From Ehretia macrophylla (taxonomy: Eukaryota; Streptophyta; Magnoliopsida; Boraginales; Ehretiaceae), in NCBI GenBank assembly GCA_037974665.1, contig CM075775.1, positions 33,857,732 to 33,921,731 on the forward strand: a DNA stretch of 64,000 nucleotides, read 5' to 3'. Made by a program: the position numbers and the translations under genes. Shown here one piece after another: positions 45,520 to 56,212 of the stretch. The notes below the pieces were generated by a model. The model made no database searches. It had not been told where the DNA came from and saw only the letters and a program-made list of their open reading frames with translations. Every line of letters starts with the position of its first letter. Within the stretch, counting starts at the first letter, position 1.

Positions 45520-45915
45520 TCATCTCCAATGACATCCCTACAACTATCTCTACATTTAAGGAACGATACCTTCATCTTTAAACATCTATACGTGCAGAGA
45601 TGGTAAAGTAAATCCCTAAAATTATCGCTAAACCCAACTAGAAAATTAAAATAATATGTTTAATTAAAAATCAACATAAATAATTAACAAATATAGATTT
45701 AAAGTTTAATAATAAAGTTTTAAATGAAAATAATAGATTTGATTAAAACAAGTTTAAGAATATTAAAAATTGTTTGATTAAATAAAAAGAGATAATATTG
45801 AAATAAAATAAAAATAGAGAGTCTTACAATATAGAAGTTGTTTGAGTGAAATTAAAATATGAATTTCCTATACTATGTAAGGAGAAATATGAAGAAGCTA
45901 TTGAAGTTGGCCTTA
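45520..45915. mobile_element. Tourist-like MITE
   Basis: The right end GAAGTTGGCC is followed by TTA, and the left end is near CATCTCCAATGACATCCC. Subterminal words CTCTACATTTAAGG and CGTGCAGAGATGG resemble the CTACATGTAGAGA words of the Harbinger element at 10809-15310. The left boundary is approximate. Confidence 0.5.
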
Positions 45916-45918
45916 GGC

Positions 45919-46060
45919 CAACTCCAACCCATTCCCTATAATTATTTCTACATGTAGAGATCACTACATTCATCTTTCAACATCTCTACTTGTCGAGATG
46001 GTGAAAGAATCCTTATAAGTATCCCTAAACCCAATTATGGAATTAAAAGAAAAAAAATAA
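45919..46060. mobile_element. Truncated second Tourist-like MITE
   Basis: It starts GGCCAACTCCAACCC right after the shared TTA and contains CTACATGTAGAGATC. It loses structure near 46050 without a right inverted end. It is probably a truncated copy inserted next to the first. Confidence 0.45.
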
Positions 46061-47016
46061 TTCTCAACCTTAGAAGATGGAGAGTGCAACCTCAAATATC
46101 CTTACTATATATATGTATAACACAGGCTTATGAGATTAACATATATAAATATAGGTAAAATGAAAAGCCTGAAATATGGGCAAAATTAGAAAAAATGCAA
46201 TTTAGAGTAAGCACATTAAATTTAATTAATTGATTCAAAATATTAAATGACACCGTTTCACTGATCTAGCAAAATCAATTTATGCAATTATCAAAATGGC
46301 GAATGCTAGATTATCAATATTAAATTAACACTTTGTCCTAAGATTTGATTGTATCATGTCCATTATTTCTACATGGAAATATATCAAATTCCAGTATGAA
46401 AAGAGTAAAAAATTACCACTCACCATTTACTCTAGTGGTACAATTTTCCTTTTAGATGCAAACAGTCTCCAGATCAATTTTAATACGTAATATCTTAATT
46501 GATTTAAAATAGTTTAAGCCACTCTTGAATCAGAAAGAAAAAAGAATATTAAAAAAAAATTAATATAATTATAAGAAACACAACAGCAGCAGCTCGGGAA
46601 CTAAAGAGGGAATGGGAATAATTTAATTTCGTATGAGAATCACAAAATTAGAGATTAAGTACAAATTCAACTTCTTCGATTAGGGTATTATGTAAAGAGT
46701 GTTAATAGACGGACTCATGAAGCGAAAACAGAAAATGTTTATTTTCTATTTTCCAAAGAAAAATTACTTATGGCTTGATAGATAAGTGGAAGAGAAAAGT
46801 AAGGAATAATGGTGGAAGATGAAGAAAATAAGAGAGAGGATAGTGGTGGAGGCATATCGTGAAGATGAAGATGAAAAGACACTGCATTGAAAATAAAACT
46901 GGGGGTATTTTGGTATTTAAACGTAGGGCATTTTAGTAATTGAGAGAGAATGATAAAAAAAAAAAAAAATCTTTTTTATTTCATGTTAGTACAGTGAACG
47001 ACTTTTAAGGCTAAAA
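46061..47016. other. Upstream region of the OSB gene
   Basis: AT-rich with no ORF above background. It presumably contains the distal promoter. No specific element beyond those listed is supported. Confidence 0.4.
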
Positions 47017-47021
47017 TGGTA

Positions 47022-47172
47022 AATTGCTATATATATTTTTTAAAATTTTGCATAAAGGCCATCCGCATAGAAGAATGACTCGAGAACACAAAACAGCATT
47101 GCAGACCCTCTTCACCCTTTAGCCCTAGTCTATCCATCTATCTATCACCAAAACCCTCTGCAGAAAACCCTA
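47022..47172 (+). promoter_or_regulatory. OSB core promoter and telo-box-like leader motif
   Basis: CTATATATATTTTT at about 47022 is a plausible TATA box, placing the transcription start near 47055-47065. AAACCCTA at 47165-47172 is a telo-box, a motif common in promoters and leaders of plant housekeeping and organelle-related genes. CAAAACCCTCTG just upstream is a near-repeat. Confidence 0.45.
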
Positions 47173-47216
47173 CTCTCTTGTAACCAAAAATCTTCTTAAG
47201 ACTCAATCTTTTCATC

Positions 47217-48602
47217 ATGAACCTCTTAACCAGAGCAATAACAGCACAAAAACTCATCCTTTCTCATTATCATCATTCAAGAAAATGTCTATTTTCACCT
47301 CAACCCATCACTGCGTTTCAACAATTCTCACTATTTTCCACCACAAATCATCAAACCAACAACACCAGACTCAGAAGCCAACAACCCAGAAAATCAAGAA
47401 CTCAAAAACCATCATCAGAATCTTCATCATCATCGTCATCATATCTGAGTTGGTCACAAAGGGTCAAGGAACAAGCTGAGAAATTACCAAAATGGCCTAA
47501 GCCAAGTGAAATTCCATTCCAAGCAAAAGTTGCAAACTCAGTGAATTTGATTGGTGTTATTCAAATGGCTGTTCAGTTTCATGCAACCCCAGATGGTAAA
47601 CACTTGGCTGCAACTTTTCTTGCTCAAGAAAATGCTACTAATAGTGGTCTATCTTTGGATTCTTTGTCGGCGGCGGCGTTGTCGTCTTGTTCTTTGATGA
47701 TACCTGTTGTGTTCGAGGGTGATTTGGCTCATATTGTAGCTTGTCATGTTAAGCAAAATGATTGTGTTTATGTGACTGGGAAATTGTGTGTGGATCCATT
47801 GCCTTTTGTGCTGAGTGAGGATCAGGGGAGGTTTCATGTTTTGGGGCAGGAGATTAACTTTGTTCAAGGTTTTGAGCGAAGAGTTGCGAGGCGTGGCAGG
47901 AAGGATTTTGATAGTGTGGGAAATGAGAATGGTGGAAATGAAGATGTTGGATTCGAGCGCAAGGATACAGGGGAATTAGGCCGTATTGATGAGTTTACTC
48001 CTTCGTGGGTGTATAAGAAACTAGAGAGTTTGAAGTTTGATGATAAAGTTGTTCAGAAAAGCTTGAATGATGTTGAAACAACAAAAGGTGGAGACTATGA
48101 TGATAAAATTGATCACAAAAGCTTGAATAATGTTGGAACAACGAAAGATGGAGACTCTGTTTTCAATTCTTGGAGGGATCTTGTAAGAAATCCCAAGGAC
48201 TGGTGGGATAATCGTGAGCATAAGTCTAAAGGGTTGGTAAAACCCAACTACCCGGATTTTACGCACAAAACTAGTCGTACTGCGCTTTGGCTTAACAAGG
48301 CTCCAAACTGGGCATTGCCAGGGCTTCAAGGACTTGAGTTTGATGTTCAGATTCGTAAAGGGAAACGCGCAAATGGAGGGAAGGAGGATGATCATTGGAA
48401 GAGTTTAGTTGAAAATCCAGATAAATGGTGGGACAACAGATTGGGTAAGAAAAATAAGAGAGCACCTGACTTCAAGCATAAGGAAACAGGAGAAGGACTA
48501 TGGCTAAATAGCTCACCAGATTGGGTGTCGTCCAGGTTGCCACCTTTGAAAGATAGTCAAACTGGTGCCGCTGGCATGAAAAGCACAGCACACGCTATCT
48601 GA
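47217..48602 (+). CDS. OSB: Organellar single-stranded DNA-binding protein, OSB family
   Basis: One uninterrupted 461-residue frame. Residues 1-75 are Ser/Gln/Arg-rich and poor in acidic residues, which suits a mitochondrial or plastid transit peptide. Residues 97-220 form an OB-fold SSB-like domain (VANSVNLIGVIQMAVQFHA, FEGDLAHIVACHVKQNDCVY). Two PDF motifs follow at about 317-370 (SWRDLVRNPKDWWDNR, PDFTHKTSRTALWL) and 393-441 (HWKSLVENPDKWWDNR, PDFKHKETGEGLWL). OSB proteins bind organellar ssDNA; Arabidopsis OSB1 limits ectopic mtDNA recombination. A 20-residue internal tandem repeat (about 275-314, KSLNDVETTKGGD / KSLNNVGTTKDGD) lies in the linker. There is no intron, so a retroposed origin is possible. 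Which OSB member it is cannot be decided. Confidence 0.88.
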   Translation: MNLLTRAITAQKLILSHYHHSRKCLFSPQPITAFQQFSLFSTTNHQTNNTRLRSQQPRKSRTQKPSSESSSSSSSYLSWSQRVKEQAEKLPKWPKPSEIPFQAKVANSVNLIGVIQMAVQFHATPDGKHLAATFLAQENATNSGLSLDSLSAAALSSCSLMIPVVFEGDLAHIVACHVKQNDCVYVTGKLCVDPLPFVLSEDQGRFHVLGQEINFVQGFERRVARRGRKDFDSVGNENGGNEDVGFERKDTGELGRIDEFTPSWVYKKLESLKFDDKVVQKSLNDVETTKGGDYDDKIDHKSLNNVGTTKDGDSVFNSWRDLVRNPKDWWDNREHKSKGLVKPNYPDFTHKTSRTALWLNKAPNWALPGLQGLEFDVQIRKGKRANGGKEDDHWKSLVENPDKWWDNRLGKKNKRAPDFKHKETGEGLWLNSSPDWVSSRLPPLKDSQTGAAGMKSTAHAI

Positions 48603-49034
48603 AGCAGTGGAAGAGGATTTTTGACATTTGGAAGTTGTAGTGAGATGGAAAATATCAATTGAGACGTACTAAGCAATTGAAGATTTGAGATCCTGATGCT
48701 GTACGGAAAATGTTATTTAGATGTTTTTGATTCTGCTAGATATTAAAATCTGTAGTATCCTTGGAGAAATGAATGAATGAAAAGGCATGCTTGCATGATG
48801 TTGATTTATACATCAAGCCTACATCCATAAATTCATTTTGTTTTGTTATTTTTTCTGATAATTGCAGTGATGTTCTTTACATAGCATAAAATTTGATCTA
48901 GCTACTAGGAAATGGACTAGGGAGTTTCCACTGTATCCATTCTAAGTGCATTTGTGTTTTGGCTAATACAAAATCTGATCAAGTTTGGTTGGACTTTCAT
49001 TTGCCGAGTGTGACGCGATGAGACTTCATATATG
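48603..49034. other. OSB 3' region and convergent intergenic space
   Basis: Contains the OSB 3' untranslated region, with weak polyadenylation-like AATGAATGAATGAAAAGG near 48770. It separates two convergent transcription units. No further gene is seen. Confidence 0.45.
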
Positions 49035-49535
49035 CTACCAGCGCTCGTAAAACTCATTCCTGCTTGGTTTCATCCGGTGTTTCACTACTAGAGCGTTGAC
49101 GCTTACAAACCGGCTCTGGAACAATACATCTGACAAAAAGATCGGTTTCCTCACTTTGCCCCTCTTCCAGTAAGAGTCTGCAATCTTTGGAAGCTCTCTC
49201 TGTGAGTATACTGTAGGAACAATCTCATATTCCAATTCAAAAAGCTTGAATTCTTCAAAGTAGCCTCAGAGAGGATTTGTAATCCCCTGCTCTGCAACCC
49301 ACTGGAAGACCACAAGCATGACATTTTACTGGTCATCATAAAATGCAATCACCACCTATCAAAAGAGCAAGCAAAAGATAAAAAAAACCAGACCGATGTG
49401 ACTTGTATTCAAATCTGATTTCCTCTTTCACAGATTATAAATTAGCGGTTGCCCACCTTCGCGCTGATATGGACATGCTGCGGAGCTGCATCTGGCAGGA
49501 ATATATGAACCGCCTGATGATTCCAGTTGCAGCAA
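49035..49535 (-). pseudogene. Unrecognised broken gene, C-terminal part
   Basis: Two exon-like blocks on the minus strand. One near 49525-49460 reads HIFLPDAAPQHVHISAK before a GT. The intron ends CTCTTTTGATAG. The second, from about 49345, reads VVIAFYDDQ, stop, NVMLVVFQWVAEQG, stop, and then an open stretch (EYEIVPTVYSQRELPKIAD, KRGKVRKPIFLSDVLFQSRF) ending at TAG 49035. The consistent residue style suggests a real protein, but I cannot name its family. Two nonsense codons argue for a pseudogene. It lies directly downstream of the PPR pseudogene on the same strand. Confidence 0.45.
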
Positions 49536-49558
49536 TAAGAAGAGTTTGATAAGTTATC

Positions 49559-51927
49559 TCATTCCAGAATTTCACCGCTGTGGTTTCCTGTCGATGCCTC
49601 TATCTGAAAGAGAACATAACCAGCATCAAGCATCTGCAACAATAGTCCCTCTAGCATAGTGTATATTTTATCTTTTTCCGGATGTATACAATCTTCTGCC
49701 AAGAAAACATGAACTTCTTAATGCTCTTTTGCTTCATCAAGCTCCTCAAATTTGCAAATTCTTTCCCCCTACCTGCAGTAGCATACATGCTGCTAAGTAA
49801 CACATGCGCCAAGGAATTGGACGGATCAATTTTCAGAATAGTCTCAGCAGCTTGTATTGCAACCTCAATGATGTTATGGGTTCTACATGCAGCTAGCAGA
49901 GTTTTCCACATCACGATATCTGGATCAAATGCCATTTGATTGATGAAAGCTTCTGCTTCATTTATGCAACCAACTCGAGCAAGCAAGTCGACAACACACG
50001 AACAATGCTCTCTTGTAGGAGCAATCCCATGGTCACTTTCCATAGTGTTGAAAATCTGCCACCCTTCTTCCACCAGTCCAACATGGCTGCAAGCAGTCAG
50101 AACCCCAACAAATGTGACTTGGTTTGGCTTGACCCCTAAACTTCTCGTTTTCCTAAAAAGTTTTAAAGCTGCTTCACAACGTCCAAACTGAGCATACCCC
50201 ACAATCAAACTGCTCCATGCGACAGCATCTGGATTTTCCCTGCACTCGAAGAGCTGCTGTGCAGTATTAAGAGATCCACACTTAACATACATGTCAATCA
50301 ATCCATTCATGACAGAGATATCCTGTTCGAGCCCAGTTTTCATTGAGTAGCAACGAATTTGATCCCCCATCTCTAACGACGCAACTTTTCTGCAAGCCCC
50401 CCTTACAGTTGCTAAGGCAATGGGATCAGGTTTACTATGAGATAGCAGCATCAATGAGAAAATCTCCCCAGCCTGGTTCTGTTGCATATAGACAGTAAGA
50501 ATAGCATTCCAAGAAACTACATCTGCACTGTTCTGAATTTTTTTGACACTTTATGTGCATCAAAAGGTTCTGAACAATTCGTATACATTGATAGCAAGGT
50601 ATTACAAACAGGTACTTCTGAATCAAATCCCATCTTAACAATGTAGGAGTGTGACTGCTTTCCCTGAAACAGATCAAATGGACTAGTGAAGGCACAAAGT
50701 AAAGAGCGAACTGTGATATCATCAGGAGTGAAACCTAGATGTCTCATTCGACGAAAAAGCATTATGGCTTCATTCGGATCCCCACCGTATGAAAACCCTG
50801 CAATAACAGGGTTCCAGGACACTAAATCAGGCTTTTGTATCTGCAAGAATGCCATTCTTGCATACTGTAACAGACAGCATTTAGCATACATATTGGTAAG
50901 AGAGCAACTGGCAATTGTATCTCTCCAAACCCAAATTTTATACTCATCCCATGTAATTGTCTACCATATTCTGGCTGTACAAGACTGCCACAAGCACTAA
51001 AAACACTTCCAAAGATAAACTCATTCGGCCAATAACAACCCCGAGAGATCATTACTTTAAAATAGTCTAAAGCTTCAATTTCATAACCAAGCTGTGAAAA
51101 ACCAGCAATCAAAGAACTCCATGAAATCAAATCTTTCGACTGGATACTATTAAACACTTGTAGTGCTTCATGAATTAGGCCAAACTTTATGTACATTGCT
51201 ATAAAAGCATTTTGAGGAATAATGTGGGAACCATGTTCTGACTTTATATCCTGGGCATGCAAATGCTTCCCTAACTCAACTTTACCCAAGCTCGAGCAAG
51301 CTTTAACCGCACTTCCTAGTGTAAAATGGTCCGGCTTTAAACCCACTTCCTCATTTCAAAGTACAGACCTACTGCTTCAATTTCTTGACCATTGTGGGCA
51401 TACCCCGCAATCATTGAAGTCCAAGAAATCCTCTCCTTCATTCGATCAAATACTTCTCGAGCCTCCTCTAACAATCTACACTTTCCTTACATGTTAAGAA
51501 TATGGTTCTCAAGGATCATATCAGGCTGAATTTCCGATGCCAAAATGTGACGATGAATCTTTTTGGCATACTCTAAGGACCTAATAGAAGAGCAGGCAGT
51601 TGCTAGCCGAGCATAAGTGCTTGGATATGTAGTATGATTTGTTGTATGCTTATCCAACAAGTCAAATGCCTCAAGTGCTTCTCTAAACAGCATTTGCTTG
51701 CATAGGGAACTTATGTAATCGTTACTAAACTGCTCGTTCTTGAACTTAGTAAATTCACCAGATGGGGTGGCGGCGGTGCTGGAATTACAAAAGGCCAATC
51801 CGGACCAAGAGAATCTTGCTATGCACGGGTTCTGGAAAAGGGTGGAATCCACTTTGGGAGTAGTGACATTGCTAAGATAAGTATATCGCAATCTTGGATT
51901 TTTAGGGTTATTAACACGAATGATCAT
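49559..51927 (-). pseudogene. PPR protein (PLS/E-type, similar to At3g53360), pseudogene
   Basis: The reading runs over about 770 codons in four open pieces: 51927-51487, 51346-50822, 50891-50517 and 50487-49651. PLS-type repeats recur, for example ISWTSMIAGYAHNGQEIEAV, DLISWSSLIAGFSQLG and DAVAWSSLIVGYAQFG. An E domain follows (HCSCVVDLLARVG, DPDIVMWKTLLAACR), and the frame ends at TGA 49559. It resembles the single-exon Arabidopsis PCMP-E protein At3g53360, predicted mitochondrial. Breaks are a TAA for a tyrosine-type position at about 51490, frameshifts near 51345, 50925 and 50520 (in an A-run), and a small deletion with shift near 49710. The first codons lie in a MITE, so the native start is lost. 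Confidence 0.85.
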
Positions 51928-52347
51928 TTATCTTTGTTCTGTATGTCAACTAATTCTTTTATCTTTCAAGTGTGACATTTTGGTCCCTGATCTAATACCT
52001 AAGTGACGCCATTAGTCCAATTGTGTAAAATTCGTCAAAAAATTAATGGAAATCACATGCATTACTCACGTGTTCACTTATGTAAGGATAAAATCGTCCA
52101 TTACAAGTCAGATACTTACTTTACACTTTTGGCTTCATCGTTCTAACTTGTAATGGACGATTTTACTCTTGCATAATGAGCACATGAGCAATGCATGTGA
52201 TTTCTGTTAAACTTTTTACAGATTTCACACAATAGAATTAACGGCGTCACTTAAGTATTAGATCAGGACCAAAATGTCACACTTGAAAGATATAGGAGTT
52301 AATTGGTACACGGGACAAAGATAAAGGATCATTTGTGTTAATAACCC
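51905..52347. mobile_element. Palindromic MITE at the 5' end of the PPR pseudogene
   Basis: GGGTTATTAACACGAATGATC is mirrored by GATCATTTGTGTTAATAACCC, with arms of about 190 bp and little interior. It is the same family as the outer arms of 54320-55433. No clear target duplication is visible. ORFs across it are by-products. Confidence 0.75.
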
Positions 52348-52696
52348 TTCTTATCATTTTTACACAATTTCAGCAAGCAGAATACGTAAATATTGTCCTT
52401 GTGATCGACATGGGCATTTCGTCAAGCACAGTGTATACATTTTTTGCGTATCGTAAATGAGGGCATTTCAACAAGCACAATATAACTCAACGATGCCAGA
52501 GAAAAACAGCAACTGAGGGGAGCTATGGCTTACAATGAGAGCAGTTTCGATGCCTTCATATTTGATTTGTAACTTCCCAGTATTCAAATTTTCTTCCACT
52601 CGGCAGTAAAGTCTATAGACTTTGATGAGGAGTGAAGTCTCTAAAATTGACAATAGAGTAAGAATTTGCAAAATAAGTTTTTTAGACAGGGTTACC
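52348..52696. other. Intergenic DNA, nothing recognised
   Basis: May include displaced upstream sequence of the PPR gene. No conserved coding is readable. Confidence 0.4.
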
Positions 52697-52880
52697 TGTG
52701 TTAGTTTTATGTATCAGTATAACCTTTTTTGTGAGTTACATGCGTTAGTTTTGTATATTAGGTACGACCTTTTGTAGGCTATATGTATTAGTCTTGTATT
52801 TCAAGTAGGACCTTTTGTGGGTCACATGTCTTAGTCTTATATGTCATGTACGACTTTTTGTGAGTTATATGTGTTAGTGA
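52697..52880. repeat. Minisatellite, four units of about 43 bp
   Basis: Units starting TGTGTTAGTTTTATG occur at 52697, 52741, 52784 and 52827, with a partial fifth at 52870. The conserved core is TACGACCTTTTGT. Confidence 0.85.
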
Positions 52881-54089
52881 CTTTTTTGTTTTCTATAACT
52901 ATTTGGTTAATTTACACGATATATTAAAAAGATTTATAAAGTTTTAAATCGCGTTGACGTTTATGTTTTAAATTAGCTACTAAATATTTTGATTGTTGGT
53001 AGAATTAAATGAAGCTTTTGCCCTTTAGTCCATTAGTTAATCTTGAAATTTGAAAGAGTGGCTTATTTCGAATATATGGAAAAATGGTGTACTACCATTT
53101 AAAATTTGGGACGGGAATGGGAGATGATCCTACTCTCAGTTGAAGAAGGCACAAGATTAATGAAATCACTAATCATTTCACAAATATATAAGCTTGACCT
53201 TTCTCGATGCATTTTACTTTTAATGACTCACCAACCATCTCAACAAAAAAAATATATATTAGGCGATGATTCAAAACGTCATAAATGGTTAGTAATCTTT
53301 TATGAAATTTAGTCTCAATCTAACAAAGGGTACTCTCAATCGATGAAGGCGCAAAACCAGAATGCAAGATTAAATAAATAAGTTAATTAAAATAACCGAG
53401 GTTTGAATTAGCATAAGTAATTATCAGAGATCATCGTTTTAGGGTTAGTTCGAGGAAAAGTTCTATCGTCCCCACAAGGGAGGTTAGGAAGATACTCAAT
53501 TGGTCTACCACAGTGAAGGCTACCATATCAAGGTGACAAAATTTGAACTTATGACCCTCTGTACTAACTATTTTTTATCTCAAGAAAGTAGAGAAGTACA
53601 ATATAGAAAATAAACAAAGAAAAAGGAAACTTCTCAAGGGGTTGTTTGTGAATAGTTTACTAGCTTTTTTTCTGTTTTTAATTGAAAGGAGGCTTAAATA
53701 CAAAAATTAATCTCAAAACACATATAAAACGAGAATTATACTATTAGATCAAATCACTAGGGGTACTAGCTTTGTTTCTCTTTGGGGAAACTTCAAATTC
53801 ACTGATATCTAGCTTCTTTCTCCAGCAAGTCAATGATCACACAACCATGCAGATCCAAGCCATTTTTAAGTCAGCTTTTTTTTTTTTTTTCTTCAATTTT
53901 TCTTACTACATTTTAGGTGATGAGTTTGCGTCTCCAACAATTTGGTGCAAGAAGTTAGTCATGGCCTCGTATCATTCTCTGTCGTCTTTCTTTAACTTCA
54001 AGCGATGGCTTCCTCAAGCAAAGTCTCAACAGTGAAATCACTAAAAAGAGTAATAAATACAACTATCGTTGAGTTCACCAAATAAAAGA
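52881..54089. other. Intergenic DNA, nothing recognised
   Basis: Short ORFs at 53106-53312 and 53772-54035 have no recognisable domain, and a poly-T run interrupts the second. I see no gene. Confidence 0.4.
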
Positions 54090-54133
54090 AACTCGGTCTA
54101 CGAAATTTCCGAAACTCGGTCTACGAAATTTCC
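54090..54133. repeat. 22-bp tandem duplication
   Basis: GAAACTCGGTCTACGAAATT with two further bases occurs twice in direct succession. Confidence 0.85.
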
Positions 54134-54319
54134 GCAATACATATAAGGTTTACAGCGGGGAAAGGATTAGATCTATTTTGGATTTTATTTTCTGTATTCT
54201 TACTTTCCAATTTATAAGAGATTTTTTGCACAAATCAAACTCGTGACTTACAATTTTACTTACTTTCTATATATAAAAAAATTATTTCCACGAATCAAAC
54301 CCATTATATATATATATAT

Positions 54320-55433
54320 GGGTTATTAACACAAATGGTCATTTATCTTTGTCGCGTGTGCCAATTAACTCCCTTATTTTTCAAGTGTGACATTGTGGTC
54401 CCTAATCTAATACTAAAGTAACGTCGTTAGTCCTAATGTGTAAAATCTGTCAAAAAAATAACGAAAATGACATATTTCACTCACATGCTGACTTATGCAA
54501 GGGCAAAATAGTCTATTACAAGTCAGATACTCATTTTCACTCGATTAATGACACAAATGGTCATTTATCTTTGCTTTGAGTGTCAATTAACTCCTTTATC
54601 TTTTATTTGTGACAAATTGGTCCATGATCTTGAACTACTGTGACAACGTTAGTCCTTGCATGCGAAATTCATCAACAATAAGACGAAAGTGGCACGCTGG
54701 CCGTAGATGCTCACACTTTGCGTGAAAAAATGGAGGATGAGCTATCTTTGGCAAGCTACTTGTACTCTACCATCCTCTCTCACTCCTTTTTGGTTCGCTC
54801 TTCAACTTTCAGTTTGGGCAACAAGCTTTGCTCATCCACACTTCTCTCCATGTTTCTCTATGATCATTTTCTTATTACTTTTTCTTCTAATCCATCCACA
54901 AGCGTTGCCACTATCGCTAACCTACGCACCGCTCGGTACCGCGACCCTACTTGCATTATGTTCTCACATTTTTTGTTGAATTACAAAGGCTTCCTTTATA
55001 TCCAAGTGCTAATAATATCTATTTTTTTAGGTTTTTCACACAAAGTGTGAGTACGTGCAGTCAGCGTGCCACTTCCGTCTTATTTTTTATGGATTTCACA
55101 TGCAATGACTAATACTGTCACTGTAGTTCGAGATCAATTCGTCACAAATGAAAGATAAGGGAGTTAGTTGGCACTCAAGGCAAAGATAAAAGACCATTTG
55201 TGTCATTAAACCAATAAAAATGAGTATCTGACTTGTAATGGACTATTTTGCTCTCGCATAAGTCAACACGTGAACAAAGCATGTCATTTCCGTCAGTTTT
55301 TTGACGGATTTCACACATTAGGACTAACGGTGTCATTTTAGTATTAGATCAGGGACCAAAATGTCACACTTGAAGATAAGAGAGTTAGTTGGTACACGCA
55401 GTAAAGATAAATGACCATTTGTGTTAATAACCC
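54320..55433. mobile_element. Nested palindromic MULE/MITE-like element with captured gene fragment
   Basis: The outer arms (54320-54542 and 55207-55433) start GGGTTATTAACACAAATGG and end with its complement. The inner arms (54543-54728 and 55026-55206) start TTAATGACACAAATGGTC and are mirrored by GACCATTTGTGTCATTAA. Outer and inner arms are themselves related (both AAATGGTCATTTATCTTTG). The flanks are TA repeats: TATATATAT on both sides would fit a 9-bp Mutator-type duplication but is not diagnostic. Between the inner arms lies about 300 bp resembling serine acetyltransferase. Confidence 0.75.
54729..55015 (+). pseudogene. Captured serine O-acetyltransferase (SERAT) N-terminal fragment
   Basis: An open plus-strand frame (MEDELSLASYLYSTILSHSF, SLGNKLCSSTLLSMFLYDHF, NLRTARYRDPTCIMFSHFLL, NYKGFLYIQ) resembles the N-terminal helical domain of plant SERAT. 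That enzyme acetylates serine in cysteine biosynthesis. The catalytic hexapeptide-repeat domain is absent, so no activity is possible. The frame is unbroken for about 95 codons, so capture may be fairly recent or the frame may be under some constraint. It lies between the inner inverted arms, as gene fragments do in Pack-type elements. Confidence 0.75.
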
Positions 55434-55560
55434 TATATATATATATATATATAACTTTATTTATAAGATATTGTTGCCATAACTCAAATCCTTGACCTCC
55501 AGTCACACTTATTTTTTATTTTTTAAGAAATTATTTTCACAACTCGAACCATAACTTCTA

Positions 55561-55948
55561 TAGAGCCTTGAATCTATAATTAAGGTCAAAGAGGACTTTG
55601 ACCTCTTTTCGTGAGAGGGACTAGATGGTCCTGACAAATTAGAGGCCTTGAGAGCCTTCAACAGCTGCTGAGGTTAAGGTTTAGTGGGGGTGGGTAAAGT
55701 GTCTCAGGTGTCCTGTCCTTAGCCTCTTCTGTTACTTTCTTAAATAGGCTCTTAGGTTAACTTAGGGGCTAAGACTTGCCATAACCAATCCCCCGCATCA
55801 TGCCCATTTGCATGCTGATTGATCTCCTGCCTTTTCCGGTGCTAATTATGTTCCCATTTGTCCCGCCAGGTTGCTTTCATCCTTTGGGCCTGGGCCTCGA
55901 TGCCGTGGGTCTTCTCTTGTGCCGGGTGGCCTACCTTTATTGGCCCAT
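55561..55948 (-). repeat. Presumed 3' LTR of the gypsy element
   Basis: Inferred from position only. On the minus strand a PPT-like AGTCGGGGACTTA precedes TGTAATGGGCC (about 55948), a plausible LTR start. The other LTR is outside the window, so the extent cannot be confirmed. Confidence 0.4.
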
Positions 55949-56212
55949 TACAATAAGTCCCCGACTCTATAGGCCCAAGGGTACATTGGTCCTGTAGAGT
56001 AAAAAATAAAATTTCCCCTGCACGTGTTCCCCATGGGGGAATCAGCGCATGGCCTTACGCGCCTGGGACGTGCGCTTGGCATCTTGCCCCCTAAATTTTC
56101 GCATTCCGTATATTTCCACGACCTACCACTTTACGTCGTGTGGCTACACCGAAGGTAGGCATTAACTACTGTGCCAGTTGAAGCGACTCCTTAGGGAGTT
56201 GAAGCGACACCT

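Larger units (their letters stand above)
54200..55560. repeat. Loose tandem repeat around the SERAT-bearing element
   Basis: Phrases of the type TTTATAAGAGATTTTTTGCA with CAAATCAAACTCGTGAC recur on both sides of the palindromic element: about 54212 and 54270 on the left, about 55458 and 55525 on the right. This indicates that the element inserted in a short tandem array rich in TATATA. Confidence 0.5.

Noticed and set aside
53772..54035. Plus-strand ORF with a hydrophobic stretch
   Set aside because: The hydrophobic part is a poly-T run (poly-Phe) and no domain is visible.
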